In this document: positions 34,561 to 42,689 of the stretch, one piece after another
Numbering within the stretch: the stretch's first letter is position 1
Layout: each line of letters starts with the position of its first letter
Source: TMP-86 sp039807285
GTDB taxonomy: Bacteria > Pseudomonadota > Gammaproteobacteria > Steroidobacterales > Steroidobacteraceae
Length of the DNA: 64,000 nt
NCBI GenBank assembly: GCA_044226785.1
Contig: JBGAGK010000012.1
Span: forward strand, 1-64,000
Direction of reading: 5' to 3'
Made by a program: the position numbers and the translations under genes
Notes under the pieces: generated by a model
Told to the model about the DNA's origin: nothing
The model's input: only the letters and a program-made list of their open reading frames with translations
The model's database searches: none

Positions 34561-36600
34561 GTGCGGGCTGGCGGGCCAGGGGGGCTGCGGCCCGCGCAGG
34601 CATGTGTCCGCTGGTTGCTGCTCCTTGCGCTGTTTGCCAGCTGGACCGTATGGGCGGATTCGCCCTTCGAGTGCCCGCCGGAGCTTCAGCGCGACGTGCA
34701 GTTCTGGATCCGCATCTACACCGAGGTCACCACCGACCAGGGGTTGCTGCACGATGACTGGAATCTGGGTGTCGTCTACGAGAAGCTGACCTTCGGCCCG
34801 CAGGATCCGCCGCGCGAGCGGGCGCGCATCATCGAACAGAAGAAGGAGCATTATCGCGCCCTGCTGGCGCGGTTTGCCTCCGGTGACACCGGCGGGCTCG
34901 ACGCGGACGAGCAGCGGATCCACGATGCGTTCGGTCCTGTGGCCTCGGCCGCCGTGTTCACGGATGCACGCGATCATGTGCGTTTCCAGCTGGGCCAGGC
35001 CAACCGCTTCCGTGAGGGACTCATGCGCGCCGGCATCTGGGAGGCGCACATTGCACGCACCCTGGCGGCACGTGGCGTACCGGCGGAAATCGCGGCGCTC
35101 CCCCATGTGGAGTCCTCGTTCAACCCGGCGGCCTGGTCGAAGGTCGGGGCTGCGGGCCTGTGGCAGTTCATGCCATCCACGGCCAGGCGCTACATGCGGG
35201 TGGATTCGCTGGTGGACGAGCGCCTCGATCCCTTCACGGCGACTGAAGCCGCAGCGAACCTGCTTCTGTACAACTATCGCCTCCTGGGTACCTGGCCGCT
35301 GGCCATCACTGCGTACAATCACGGTCCCGGAGGTCTGCTCAGGGCGCAGACCGATCTGGGGACGAGCAATATCGCCACCATCGTGCGGCGCTACAACGGC
35401 AGCACTTTCGGATTCGCTTCCAGGAATTTCTACGTGGCGTTCCTGGCGGCCCTGGAGGTGGATCGTGACGCCGAAAAGTACTTCGGGCGCATCCCCAGGC
35501 AACCGGATGCCGAGAGCACGACGGTGGAACTGCCGGACTACATTCCCGTCAGCGCATTGATCGCGGCATTCAAGGTGGATCAGGGCGCGATGCGCTCGCT
35601 CAATCCCGCCCTGCGGCCGCCGATCTGGAGCGGCGCGCGGTTTGTACCCCGCGGGTATGCGCTGCGCCTGCCGGGTGCCGTGGACAAGGGGCAGATCGAA
35701 AAATCGCTGGAGCAGATTCCCCTCAGTCAGCGCTATCTGGCACAGCGAAGTCCGGAGCGGTATCGCGCGCGGCGTGGCGACTCACTCCAGAGCCTCGCCC
35801 GGCGCAGCGGAGTTCACCTGGAACGGCTCATGGCCTTCAATGGATTGCGGGCATTGACCCCGCTCCAGGCCGGTCAATGGGTCCAGTTGCCTGCGCCGGA
35901 CACACGCGCTGGCTCGACTGCTCCGGTGGTGGTGGCGGCGACCGCGGTTCCCGCGCCAGGCCCGCGTGCGTCAGGACAGCCTGCGACAGGTACTGATGCG
36001 AAAGAGACCGCCTTCACCGCCCGGACGTCCGGGACGACGTCCACGCCCCTGGGGTTCGAGGTCAGACCGGAGTTCGAAGCGCCGGTCATGCCCGTGATTC
36101 CAGTCGATGCGCCCGGACCCGAAGCGGGTTCCGTTTTCGAGGATTCACTGTCCAGAGCCAGTGCGGATCCTGCCGATTATTCTGTGGCGCCTGATCAGAC
36201 CATCATCGTGCAGGCCGAGGAGACCCTCGGGCATTTCGCGGACTGGTCGGGCATCAGGATCGGCATGCTGCGCGCTGCCAACCATCTGCACCGAAGTTCC
36301 ACGGTGAGCATGGGGCGCAGGCTCAGGCTCCCCATCGCCAGGCCCGACATCGCGCGATTCGAATCGGCGCGCCGTGCCTATCATCGATCCCTGCAGGATG
36401 AATACTTCGCTTCGCACCGCATCAGTGGCACCGAAACCTGGATGATCCGCAAGGGCGAATCCCTGTGGACCATCCGCCAGGCGCGGCCCGCGCTGCCAGC
36501 CTGGTTGATCCGCCAATACAATCCGCGTGTGGATTTTGCCGATCTTCACAGTGGTGATGCCATCAACCTGCCCCGGGTCACCGAGGCCAACCGCCAGTAG
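34561..36600 (+). CDS. Membrane-bound lytic transglycosylase MltD-like with three LysM repeats
   Basis: A 679-residue peptidoglycan lytic transglycosylase cleaving between MurNAc and GlcNAc with anhydro product. A signal peptide (LLLLALFASWTVWA) is followed by the family-1 SLT domain, with catalytic Glu in LPHVESSFNP and the signature AAGLWQFMPSTARRY and ITAYNHGPGG. Three C-terminal LysM-type modules are visible: near YRARRGDSLQSLARRSGV, IIVQAEETLGHFADWSG and WMIRKGESLWTIRQ. These bind glycan. The start is uncertain: GTG 34561, TTG 34555 or GTG 34534, the last inside nrdJb. There is no lipobox, unlike E. coli MltD. Confidence 0.88.
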   Translation: MRAGGPGGLRPAQACVRWLLLLALFASWTVWADSPFECPPELQRDVQFWIRIYTEVTTDQGLLHDDWNLGVVYEKLTFGPQDPPRERARIIEQKKEHYRALLARFASGDTGGLDADEQRIHDAFGPVASAAVFTDARDHVRFQLGQANRFREGLMRAGIWEAHIARTLAARGVPAEIAALPHVESSFNPAAWSKVGAAGLWQFMPSTARRYMRVDSLVDERLDPFTATEAAANLLLYNYRLLGTWPLAITAYNHGPGGLLRAQTDLGTSNIATIVRRYNGSTFGFASRNFYVAFLAALEVDRDAEKYFGRIPRQPDAESTTVELPDYIPVSALIAAFKVDQGAMRSLNPALRPPIWSGARFVPRGYALRLPGAVDKGQIEKSLEQIPLSQRYLAQRSPERYRARRGDSLQSLARRSGVHLERLMAFNGLRALTPLQAGQWVQLPAPDTRAGSTAPVVVAATAVPAPGPRASGQPATGTDAKETAFTARTSGTTSTPLGFEVRPEFEAPVMPVIPVDAPGPEAGSVFEDSLSRASADPADYSVAPDQTIIVQAEETLGHFADWSGIRIGMLRAANHLHRSSTVSMGRRLRLPIARPDIARFESARRAYHRSLQDEYFASHRISGTETWMIRKGESLWTIRQARPALPAWLIRQYNPRVDFADLHSGDAINLPRVTEANRQ

Positions 36601-36662
36601 TCCGGTCGCGCAGCCATTCACAAAAGTGAACTGGTGAGGATCCAGGCATTCCAATCAACCGG

Positions 36663-36668
36663 TATACT
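36663..36668 (+). promoter_or_regulatory. -10 hexamer placed directly before the L,D-transpeptidase ATG
   Basis: TATACT (five of six) ends 9 nt before ATG 36678, and the interval TTTTCGCCC-type sequence contains no Shine-Dalgarno site. The transcript could start at or within three bases of the start codon. A -35 is not obvious. Confidence 0.4.
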
Positions 36669-36677
36669 TTTCGCCCC

Positions 36678-37202
36678 ATGAAGACCCGGACTGGTCAGAT
36701 CCTGACATCGATCCTGGCGGGCGCGCTGCTCGCTGGCGGCCTGCTGCCTGCGGTTCGCGCCAGTACCACGGAGATGACGCTGGCCGACCACGTGGTGGTG
36801 CGCAAGTCCGAGCGCAAGCTGCTCCTGTTTCACGGAGATCAGCTGCTGGGCACCTACAGGATCGCGCTTGGACTCAATCCTCTGGGACCCAAGCAGCGCG
36901 AGAAGGACTCGCGCACGCCCGAGGGTCGATATTTCCTGTCCCGCCGGAATACACGCAGCGACTACTTCCTGGCCATCCAGGTTTCCTATCCGAACCGGCA
37001 GGATGTGCGCAACGCACGCCGGCACGGCTGGGCGCCGGGTGGTGCCATCATGATCCACGGGCAGCCGAACGTACCCAGCCGCTCACCTTTGTATTACGCC
37101 GAGACGGACTGGACCGATGGCTGCATCGCCTTGTCCAATTCCGACATGGTCGAGGTCTGGATGCGCACCCAGGATGACATCCCGATCGAAATCTACCCCT
37201 AG
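36678..37202 (+). CDS. YkuD-family L,D-transpeptidase (ErfK/YafK-like)
   Basis: A 174-residue periplasmic enzyme making 3-3 cross-links or attaching proteins to peptidoglycan, or reversing the latter. The signal peptide ends LPAVRAST. The catalytic motif is complete: His127 in AIMIHGQPN and Cys149 in DWTDGCIALSN. KSERKLLLFHGDQLLGTY is the usual start of the YkuD fold. The WTDGCIAL form resembles the YafK/DpaA group, members of which cleave the Braun lipoprotein link, so hydrolytic activity is possible. It lies 77 bp after the transglycosylase and 6 nt before ppnN. Confidence 0.9.
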   Translation: MKTRTGQILTSILAGALLAGGLLPAVRASTTEMTLADHVVVRKSERKLLLFHGDQLLGTYRIALGLNPLGPKQREKDSRTPEGRYFLSRRNTRSDYFLAIQVSYPNRQDVRNARRHGWAPGGAIMIHGQPNVPSRSPLYYAETDWTDGCIALSNSDMVEVWMRTQDDIPIEIYP

Positions 37203-37208
37203 TCCCGG

Positions 37209-38600
37209 ATGCCGGAATTGGAAACCTCGATAACCTCGACCGATCTGGTCGATGCCCGGGTTGCTCCCAAGGGGAGCCTGGAACATCTGTCGCAGCAGGA
37301 GATTGGTCAGCTGCTCGACACCGGGCAGGGTGGCATGTATCCGCTGTTCCGCAAGTGTGCACTGGCGGTGCTCAATGCGGGCAGTACCATCGACGATGCG
37401 CGGGTGATTTTCGAGAAATACAGGGATTTCGATCTGCGCATCGTCCGCCAGGCGTGGGGCATCAAGCTGGAGATCCACAACGCACCGGCTGCAGCGTTCG
37501 TGGACGGGGAGATGATCCGGGGCATCAAGGAACAGCTGTTCGCAGTCCTGCGTGACGTCGTGTTCATGTCCAACGAGATCCTGGACGGGCGATTCGACCT
37601 TGATTCATCCGCGGCCATCACCAATGCGGTGTTCCACATCCTGCGCAATGCCCGGGTGCTGGAGCACAACATGCACCCCAACCTCGTGGTCTGCTGGGGC
37701 GGGCATTCGATCAGCCGGCACGAATATGATTACACCAAGCTGGTGGGATACGAGCTGGGCCTGCGTGGTCTGGACGTCTGCACCGGCTGCGGACCCGGTG
37801 CGATGAAGGGGCCGATGAAGGGTGCGACCATTGGCCATTCCAAGCAGCGCATCTTCAATGGCCGGAATCTGGGCATCACCGAGCCGGGCATCATCGCCGC
37901 GGAGCCGCCCAACCCGATTGTCAGCCAGCTGGTGATCATGCCGGACATCGAGAAGCGTCTGGAGGCATTCGTCCGGGTGGGACACGGCATCGTGGTGTTT
38001 CCGGGCGGGGTGGGTACGGCGGAGGAAATCCTCTATCTGATCGGGATCCTTCTGGATCCGGCCAATCGGGAAATTCCCTTTCCGGTGGTGTTTACCGGAC
38101 CGGCGGATTCAGCCGCGTATTTTGGCAAGATCCATGAGTTCATCGGGCAGACCCTGGGCAGCAAGGCGCAATCCCTGTACCGCATCATCGTCGATGATCC
38201 GCCCAGTGTGGGCCGGGCGATGGTGGAGGGTCTGGAGGCGGTTCGAAAGTACCGGCGCACGAAGGCCGATTCATACAGCTTCAACTGGCTGTTGAACATT
38301 CCGATGGAATTCCAGCGGCCCTTCGAGGTCACGCACGAGTCGATGCGCGCCCTGAACCTCGATATGGAGGCGCCGGTGCATGTCCGTGCGGCGGACCTTC
38401 GTCGTGCCTTCTCCGGCATCGTCGCCGGCAACGTCAAGGAATACGGCGTGGCCGCCATCGAACGTCATGGTCCGTTCGAGCTGGCCGGGGATCCGGCCAT
38501 CATGAATCCGCTGGACGACCTGCTCCGATCGTTCGTCGCGCAGGGCCGGATGAAGATCGCGGGGGCTGGATACAAGCCCTGTTACCGACTGGTCGCATAG
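37209..38600 (+). CDS. ppnN: Pyrimidine/purine-5'-nucleotide nucleosidase PpnN (YgdH)
   Basis: A 463-residue LOG-family enzyme that cleaves nucleoside 5'-monophosphates to base and ribose 5-phosphate and, in E. coli, binds ppGpp. The Rossmann core has VCWGGHSISRHEY, the TGCGPGAMKGPMKGA phosphate loop and the catalytic PGGVGTAEE signature. N- and C-terminal extra domains (DUF4478/DUF3412 in E. coli) are present, giving full length. It starts 6 nt after the transpeptidase, suggesting an operon, and no typical ribosome site is visible. Confidence 0.93.
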   Translation: MPELETSITSTDLVDARVAPKGSLEHLSQQEIGQLLDTGQGGMYPLFRKCALAVLNAGSTIDDARVIFEKYRDFDLRIVRQAWGIKLEIHNAPAAAFVDGEMIRGIKEQLFAVLRDVVFMSNEILDGRFDLDSSAAITNAVFHILRNARVLEHNMHPNLVVCWGGHSISRHEYDYTKLVGYELGLRGLDVCTGCGPGAMKGPMKGATIGHSKQRIFNGRNLGITEPGIIAAEPPNPIVSQLVIMPDIEKRLEAFVRVGHGIVVFPGGVGTAEEILYLIGILLDPANREIPFPVVFTGPADSAAYFGKIHEFIGQTLGSKAQSLYRIIVDDPPSVGRAMVEGLEAVRKYRRTKADSYSFNWLLNIPMEFQRPFEVTHESMRALNLDMEAPVHVRAADLRRAFSGIVAGNVKEYGVAAIERHGPFELAGDPAIMNPLDDLLRSFVAQGRMKIAGAGYKPCYRLVA

Positions 38601-38768
38601 GCCATCCTGGCCCGCACCGATCATTTAACTTTCTGCGGACAATTCGGAGATGCATATCGCAGAGCGGTGCGCGACTTCTTCGGGCGCCGGTTGCATGTGA
38701 CACAGTTCCTTCGGCCGGACAGGCGCGCGGCTTAACGTTTTCGCCATCGACTCGAAGGCAGCACTCAC

Positions 38769-38987
38769 ATGAACGACACCAAGATTCCGGACCGGCTGGC
38801 AGCAGTTGACAGGCGCATCAACAGCGACCGGGATCCGAATGATCCGGTCAGCAGCTGGCTGATGCGAGGCCACAAGGGCACGGGCCGCCATGCTGCGATC
38901 ACCAAGAGTCTCTACAGCTGGCACAGCTACAAGAACTGGGCTGACAAGGTTCGCGGCGACTGGGACGACAAGGACCGCAAGCGCTGA
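38769..38987 (+). CDS. Small basic protein of unknown function
   Basis: A 72-residue polar, highly charged reading frame, starting MNDTKIPDRLAAVDRRINSD and ending RGDWDDKDRKR, without transmembrane helix or cysteine. GAAGG lies about 10 nt before the ATG. The composition, with tryptophans in SLYSWHSYKNWADKVRG, looks protein-like rather than random. No family is recognised. It sits alone between ppnN and the convergent parA. Confidence 0.5.
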   Translation: MNDTKIPDRLAAVDRRINSDRDPNDPVSSWLMRGHKGTGRHAAITKSLYSWHSYKNWADKVRGDWDDKDRKR

Positions 38988-39038
38988 GCTCATGAACCTG
39001 GCCGGGAGCCATCCGGCACAAACCGGCCGGGCGCCCGG

Positions 39039-39764
39039 CTAGACCGACACCGGAACCACTGCGGCGACCGCTGCGTCATGTCCAGGAACATCCGGCTGAA
39101 CCGGCTGGATGAGCGCCTCCTTGGCCTTCAGCCACGCCAGGAGCGGAGCCCATTCCTCCAGATCCGTTTCCACCACATGCCGCTTCATTTCATGGATGCC
39201 CACGCCGTTCTCGGCCGCCCGGACGTAGTTCTGTGAGTCACGAAGACTCGTGATCACGGGAATCTGCAACGTCTGCAGGAACCGCAGCAGGGACTGGTAG
39301 ATCAGGGTGTTTCGGCGGACGCGATTGGCGATCACGCCGATACGGTGCTCATCCCTTCTTACTTTTGCGATCAGCAACAGGTCCGCGATGCACTTCGAGC
39401 AGGCATGGATGTCGATGTCGGAGGGCAGGACCGGCACGATGATGGCATCGGCGGTGCGCGTCAGTTCCGGCAGATCCTGGCTGGAAACGGCCGCCGGAGT
39501 GTCGACCACCACATGTTCCGTTCCTTCCGGCACCCGCATCTGGAAGGCACGTGTCATGCGTGAGGTCCGGTCGAATGCGGCCACGCCATAGACCTGCGGC
39601 TGCTCCGCAGTGCGCTTCTTCAGCCAACGGGTGCTCGAACCCTGCGGATCGTTGTCCAGCAGCATCGGGCGGTCACCACTGGATGCGAAATAGCTCGCCA
39701 GATTGGTGGCGATGGTCGTCTTGCCCGACCCGCCCTTGGGATTCAGCACCAGGATACGCTGCAT
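39039..39764 (-). CDS. Orphan ParA/MinD-family ATPase
   Basis: A 241-residue P-loop ATPase with the deviant Walker A motif KGGSGKTT at residues 10-17. Walker A' (LLDNDPQGSST) and a Walker B-like VVVDTPAA are also present. Such proteins form ATP-dependent dimers on DNA or membrane and position chromosomes, plasmids or protein clusters. There is no ParB, parS-like array or obvious cargo gene adjacent, and no DNA-binding N-terminal domain, so it is the short chromosomal type. The cargo is unknown. TAAATT on the minus strand ends 8 nt before the ATG, and no ribosome site is seen. Confidence 0.9.
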   Translation of the reverse strand: MQRILVLNPKGGSGKTTIATNLASYFASSGDRPMLLDNDPQGSSTRWLKKRTAEQPQVYGVAAFDRTSRMTRAFQMRVPEGTEHVVVDTPAAVSSQDLPELTRTADAIIVPVLPSDIDIHACSKCIADLLLIAKVRRDEHRIGVIANRVRRNTLIYQSLLRFLQTLQIPVITSLRDSQNYVRAAENGVGIHEMKRHVVETDLEEWAPLLAWLKAKEALIQPVQPDVPGHDAAVAAVVPVSV

Positions 39765-39885
39765 TTAACTTAAATTTACGCGCATCAATGCGGTCAGCGC
39801 AACAATGGCGCGCATGTCCGGTCAGGCCAACCCTGTGAGGCGGCTCACGTTGCCGATTGCCAGGGCACTGTAGCCTTGATTCGCG

Positions 39886-40035
39886 ATGGAGTGGATGTTG
39901 CAGGTGGCCGATGAACTTGATGACGCAGCAGGTGCAGTGCGCCACCTCTGGGCCGGTCTGTGGCGCGATATTGTCGTCGCAGTGACAGGCTTCGTTGCGA
40001 TCACGATTGCCCTTGCAGGAATCCTGCGCCTGTAG
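39886..40035 (+). CDS. 49-residue membrane peptide
   Basis: A short ORF reading MEWMLQVADELDDAAGAVRH, then LWAGLWRDIV and a hydrophobic C-terminal helix (VAVTGFVAITIALAGILRL). It looks like a tail-anchored or single-pass inner-membrane peptide with an acidic cytoplasmic head. No good Shine-Dalgarno site precedes ATG 39886; ATG 39895 is an alternative. It ends 28 bp before the hydrolase gene on the same strand and may be cotranscribed. No family is recognised; the call rests on its amphipathic-then-hydrophobic organisation. Confidence 0.42.
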   Translation: MEWMLQVADELDDAAGAVRHLWAGLWRDIVVAVTGFVAITIALAGILRL

Positions 40036-40063
40036 CACGCTGACCGGGACAATTCATACCGCG

Positions 40064-40711
40064 ATGCGTGCATCAATCTCCCAGCGCATTGACATCCCGG
40101 GGCCGTCCGGTCCGCTCCAGGCCATCGTGGAGGACACCGGCGCCCTGGCGAGCGCGTTTGCCGTCATCTGCCATCCCCACCCGTTGCATGGCGGGACCAT
40201 GGACAACAAGGTCGTGGTCAGTGTCGCGCGTGCCCTGCAGGAACAGGGTGTGAGCACGGTGCGCTTCAATTTTCGAGGCGTTGGAACCAGCGCGGGCAGT
40301 TATGGGGGCGGTGAGGGGGAAACCGCGGATGCGCTGGCAGTGACGGACTGGGCACATGCACGCTGGCCGCAACTGCCCCTGGTCAGTGCCGGCTTCTCGT
40401 TTGGAACATTCGTGGCGCTGCGGCTGGCATTGGCGAGACGGACCCGCCACCTGATCCTGGTGGCGCCGGCGGTATCACACTTTGATTTTGCTGCACTTGC
40501 GGATCCGGACTGCCCCTGGCTGGTGGTGCAGGGCGAGGATGACGAAGTGGTCCCGGCCGACCAGGTTCTGAACTGGGCCAGATCCCGCCCACGGCCGCCG
40601 GCAGTGGTATTGCTGCCCGGCGCGGGCCACTTCTTTCACGGCAAGCTGATCGAACTCAAAGCCGCCGTTACGGAAGGGATCCGGAGCGACGGGCGCCGCT
40701 CCGGTGATTGA
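40064..40711 (+). CDS. Predicted alpha/beta hydrolase (COG2945 type)
   Basis: A 215-residue cytoplasmic alpha/beta hydrolase. It has the typical opening ICHPHPLHGGTMDNKVVV, with VRFNFRGVGTSAG, the nucleophile elbow SAGFSFGTFVAL, an acidic residue in VQGEDDEVVPA, and His in GAGHFFHGKL. These are the landmarks of the COG2945 family, widespread in proteobacteria and of unknown substrate. ATG 40064 is chosen because it matches the family N-terminus; the longer frame upstream would run through the 49-residue ORF in another frame. Confidence 0.88.
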   Translation: MRASISQRIDIPGPSGPLQAIVEDTGALASAFAVICHPHPLHGGTMDNKVVVSVARALQEQGVSTVRFNFRGVGTSAGSYGGGEGETADALAVTDWAHARWPQLPLVSAGFSFGTFVALRLALARRTRHLILVAPAVSHFDFAALADPDCPWLVVQGEDDEVVPADQVLNWARSRPRPPAVVLLPGAGHFFHGKLIELKAAVTEGIRSDGRRSGD

Positions 40712-40719
40712 AAAATCGC

Positions 40720-41031
40720 TCAGTTCACGAATTCCTTCAGATTCTTCAGAGCAGCGATCCGCACTTTCTTGCTGGCCGGCTTTGCCTTGAACATCATCTT
40801 CTCGCCGGTGAAAGGGTTGACCCCTTCCCGCGCCTTGGTGGCAGGCTTCTTGACGACCTTCATTTTCAACAGGCCGGGCAGGGTGAACAGCTGGTGGCTG
40901 CGCAGACTCTTCTTGATGACGGTAGACAGGGAGTCAAATACGGCTCCGACCTGTTTCTTTGAAAGATCCGTGTCCTTGGAAATCGTCGCAAGGATCTCGG
41001 ATTTGGTCGGGGCGGCATTCTTTTTCGCCAT
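40720..41031 (-). CDS. HU/IHF-family DNA-binding protein
   Basis: A 103-residue histone-like protein. The helical start MAKKNAAPTKSEILATISK is followed by LSKKQVGAVFDSLSTVIKKS and the beta-arm region with REGVNPFTGEKMMFKAKPAS. The arm carries the GxNPxTG motif in which proline intercalates into DNA. The protein lacks the exact HU-alpha/beta or IHF sequence and has a longer N-terminus and end, like the divergent HU-type proteins of Xanthomonads. It converges with the hydrolase gene. The 232-bp spacer upstream (41032-41263) should contain its promoter. Confidence 0.9.
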   Translation of the reverse strand: MAKKNAAPTKSEILATISKDTDLSKKQVGAVFDSLSTVIKKSLRSHQLFTLPGLLKMKVVKKPATKAREGVNPFTGEKMMFKAKPASKKVRIAALKNLKEFVN

Positions 41032-41263
41032 ATCAATCTCCTAAAGGTCCAAAAGGGTTGTATGCCAGGCAAGCATCGCTGCTTTTCGCCTGTTTTTTCA
41101 TTCGGGGCGGAAAATAACACAGAAAAAAGCCGATGGCTGACATTGCCAGGAAATATTTTGTGAACCGATTGTGCGCGCAGCCCTGTAAATCAAGGCTCGG
41201 CGGAGGGACATCGTTCGCACACACTGGATTTTCAGTGCGCTAGAGGCTATTGCTTGCGTGCCT

Positions 41264-41791
41264 TCAGCGCACCAGGAGGAGTGCCGCGCTGATCAGGATG
41301 CATACCCACAGCGGCGAGAAGTCGATCTGGCCGATGGGGGGGATCAGCCGCCGCACGGGCCGCAGGACGGGTTCGCACAGCTGCGAGAGAAGGCGCGAAC
41401 CCGGAGAAGACCCTGCCGGCGCAATGAAGCCGATGAGCCAATACACGATCAACCCGAACAGGTAGATCTTGAGCACCAGTGTAACCAGGTCCGTCAGGGT
41501 CAGGCGCAGCCCGGCGAGCCACGGCAGGGTGCCATACCCGGCGAGCAACAACAGCAGGGCGGTTCGCCCGAGCGAGATCAGCAGTACCGAAACGACCGTG
41601 GCGGTGTCGATCCTGCCGGCAGGAGGCAGGACCCGCCGCAGCGGCAGGACCAGCCAGTTGGTGACGCGCACGACCGCATCGGCCAGCGGGTCGCGAAAAT
41701 CCGCCCGCACCAGCTGAAGCATCAGCCGCAACACGAATGCCAGCAGCAACAGCCAGGACAGGATATCTGCGATGTAGCGAATCGCGTCCAC
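41264..41791 (-). CDS. yggT: YggT-family integral membrane protein
   Basis: 175 residues with two YggT repeats, each a hydrophobic pair with a central motif: LPLRRVLPPAGRIDTATV and LRPVRRLIPPIGQIDFSPL. Family members have been linked to osmotic and K+ resistance and to cell division placement in cyanobacteria and chloroplasts; the biochemical role is unknown. The start is GTG 41791, preceded by GAGGATC. It follows proC by 17 bp; yggS-proC-yggT is a conserved gammaproteobacterial order. Confidence 0.9.
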   Translation of the reverse strand: MDAIRYIADILSWLLLLAFVLRLMLQLVRADFRDPLADAVVRVTNWLVLPLRRVLPPAGRIDTATVVSVLLISLGRTALLLLLAGYGTLPWLAGLRLTLTDLVTLVLKIYLFGLIVYWLIGFIAPAGSSPGSRLLSQLCEPVLRPVRRLIPPIGQIDFSPLWVCILISAALLLVR

Positions 41792-41808
41792 TGATGATCC
41801 TCGCGGCC

Positions 41809-42636
41809 TCAGCCCGTACCGAATTCCGCAGCCAGTTCCGCCGACCGGCGGTCGGCGGCTGCCACGGCGTGCGCGACGATAGCACGAAGCCCGGCTTCTT
41901 CCAGGACTGCGAGTGCGGCGGCGGTGGTACCGCCTTTCGAGGTGACCTGTTCGCGCAGGACCGCCAGCGGTTCGGCTGAATCGCGCGCCATGCGCGCGGC
42001 GCCGTACGCGGTGGCCAAGGTGAGTTGATGCGCCACCTCGCCCGGCAACCCCCGCTCGCGCGCCGCCGACTCGAGAGCTTCCATGAGCAGGAAGAAATAG
42101 GCGGGCCCACTGCCCGACAGCGCGGTGACCGTATCCATCTGTGATTCGTGATCCACCCAGACGGTGGCACTGACCGCCGCCAGGATCGATTCGGCCAATG
42201 CCCGATGCGCTGCTCCGACGGAAGGCGGTGCATACAACCCGGTGGCACCGAATCCGCCCAGTGCGGGCCGGTTGGGCATGGTCCGGACGACCGGCACTCC
42301 AGTGCCCAGCCATCGCGACAGGGCCGCTTGCGGGATGCCCGCCGCCACCGAAATCACCAGCGGCCGGGGCTGGAGCGCTGGCGCCAGCGACTGGCAGACG
42401 GCCCGGATCTGTTGAGGCTTGACCGCGATCACCACCACTTCGGCATCGCGCACCGCTTCAAGGTTGTCGGCGCAGGCGGTGATCCGGAACTCCTTCGACA
42501 ACCGGGCCAGCGTGTCGGCGTTGGGATCGGCCACATGCAGGTTCGTTGGAGCGATGCCTTTGCGTATCAGGCCGCCGATGAGCGCCGCTGCCATGTTGCC
42601 ACCGCCGATGAAGCTCAATTTGCGTATTTCGTGCAT
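41809..42636 (-). CDS. proC: Pyrroline-5-carboxylate reductase
   Basis: Last step of proline synthesis, reducing pyrroline-5-carboxylate with NAD(P)H. 275 residues. The N-terminal dinucleotide motif is FIGGGNMAAALIGG, then VVVIAVKPQ and the C-terminal dimer signature TALSGSGPAYFFLLMEAL with GGTTAAAL, all conserved. A perfect 12-bp palindrome (42638-42649) lies just before the ATG and includes the likely ribosome site GGGGA. It is cotranscribed with yggS upstream. Confidence 0.95.
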   Translation of the reverse strand: MHEIRKLSFIGGGNMAAALIGGLIRKGIAPTNLHVADPNADTLARLSKEFRITACADNLEAVRDAEVVVIAVKPQQIRAVCQSLAPALQPRPLVISVAAGIPQAALSRWLGTGVPVVRTMPNRPALGGFGATGLYAPPSVGAAHRALAESILAAVSATVWVDHESQMDTVTALSGSGPAYFFLLMEALESAARERGLPGEVAHQLTLATAYGAARMARDSAEPLAVLREQVTSKGGTTAAALAVLEEAGLRAIVAHAVAAADRRSAELAAEFGTG

Positions 42637-42651
42637 TCGGGGATCCCCGGA

Positions 42652-42679
42652 GTGTCTGGATTCAAGTGTCTGGATTCAA
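42652..42679. repeat. Perfect 14-bp tandem duplication upstream of proC
   Basis: GTGTCTGGATTCAA occurs twice head to tail (42652-42665 and 42666-42679) in the 53-bp spacer between yggS and proC. It looks like a recent slippage duplication that lengthened the leader; the palindrome at 42638-42649 sits between it and the proC start. Confidence 0.85.
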
Positions 42680-42689
42680 TGGGCTGAAA

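Noticed and set aside
38622..39771. CATTTAACTT at 38622-38631 and 39762-39771 as the ends of a mobile element
   Set aside because: Only 10 bp, AT-rich, with no transposase or integrase between them. I kept it as a remark under the ParA finding but do not call an insertion.
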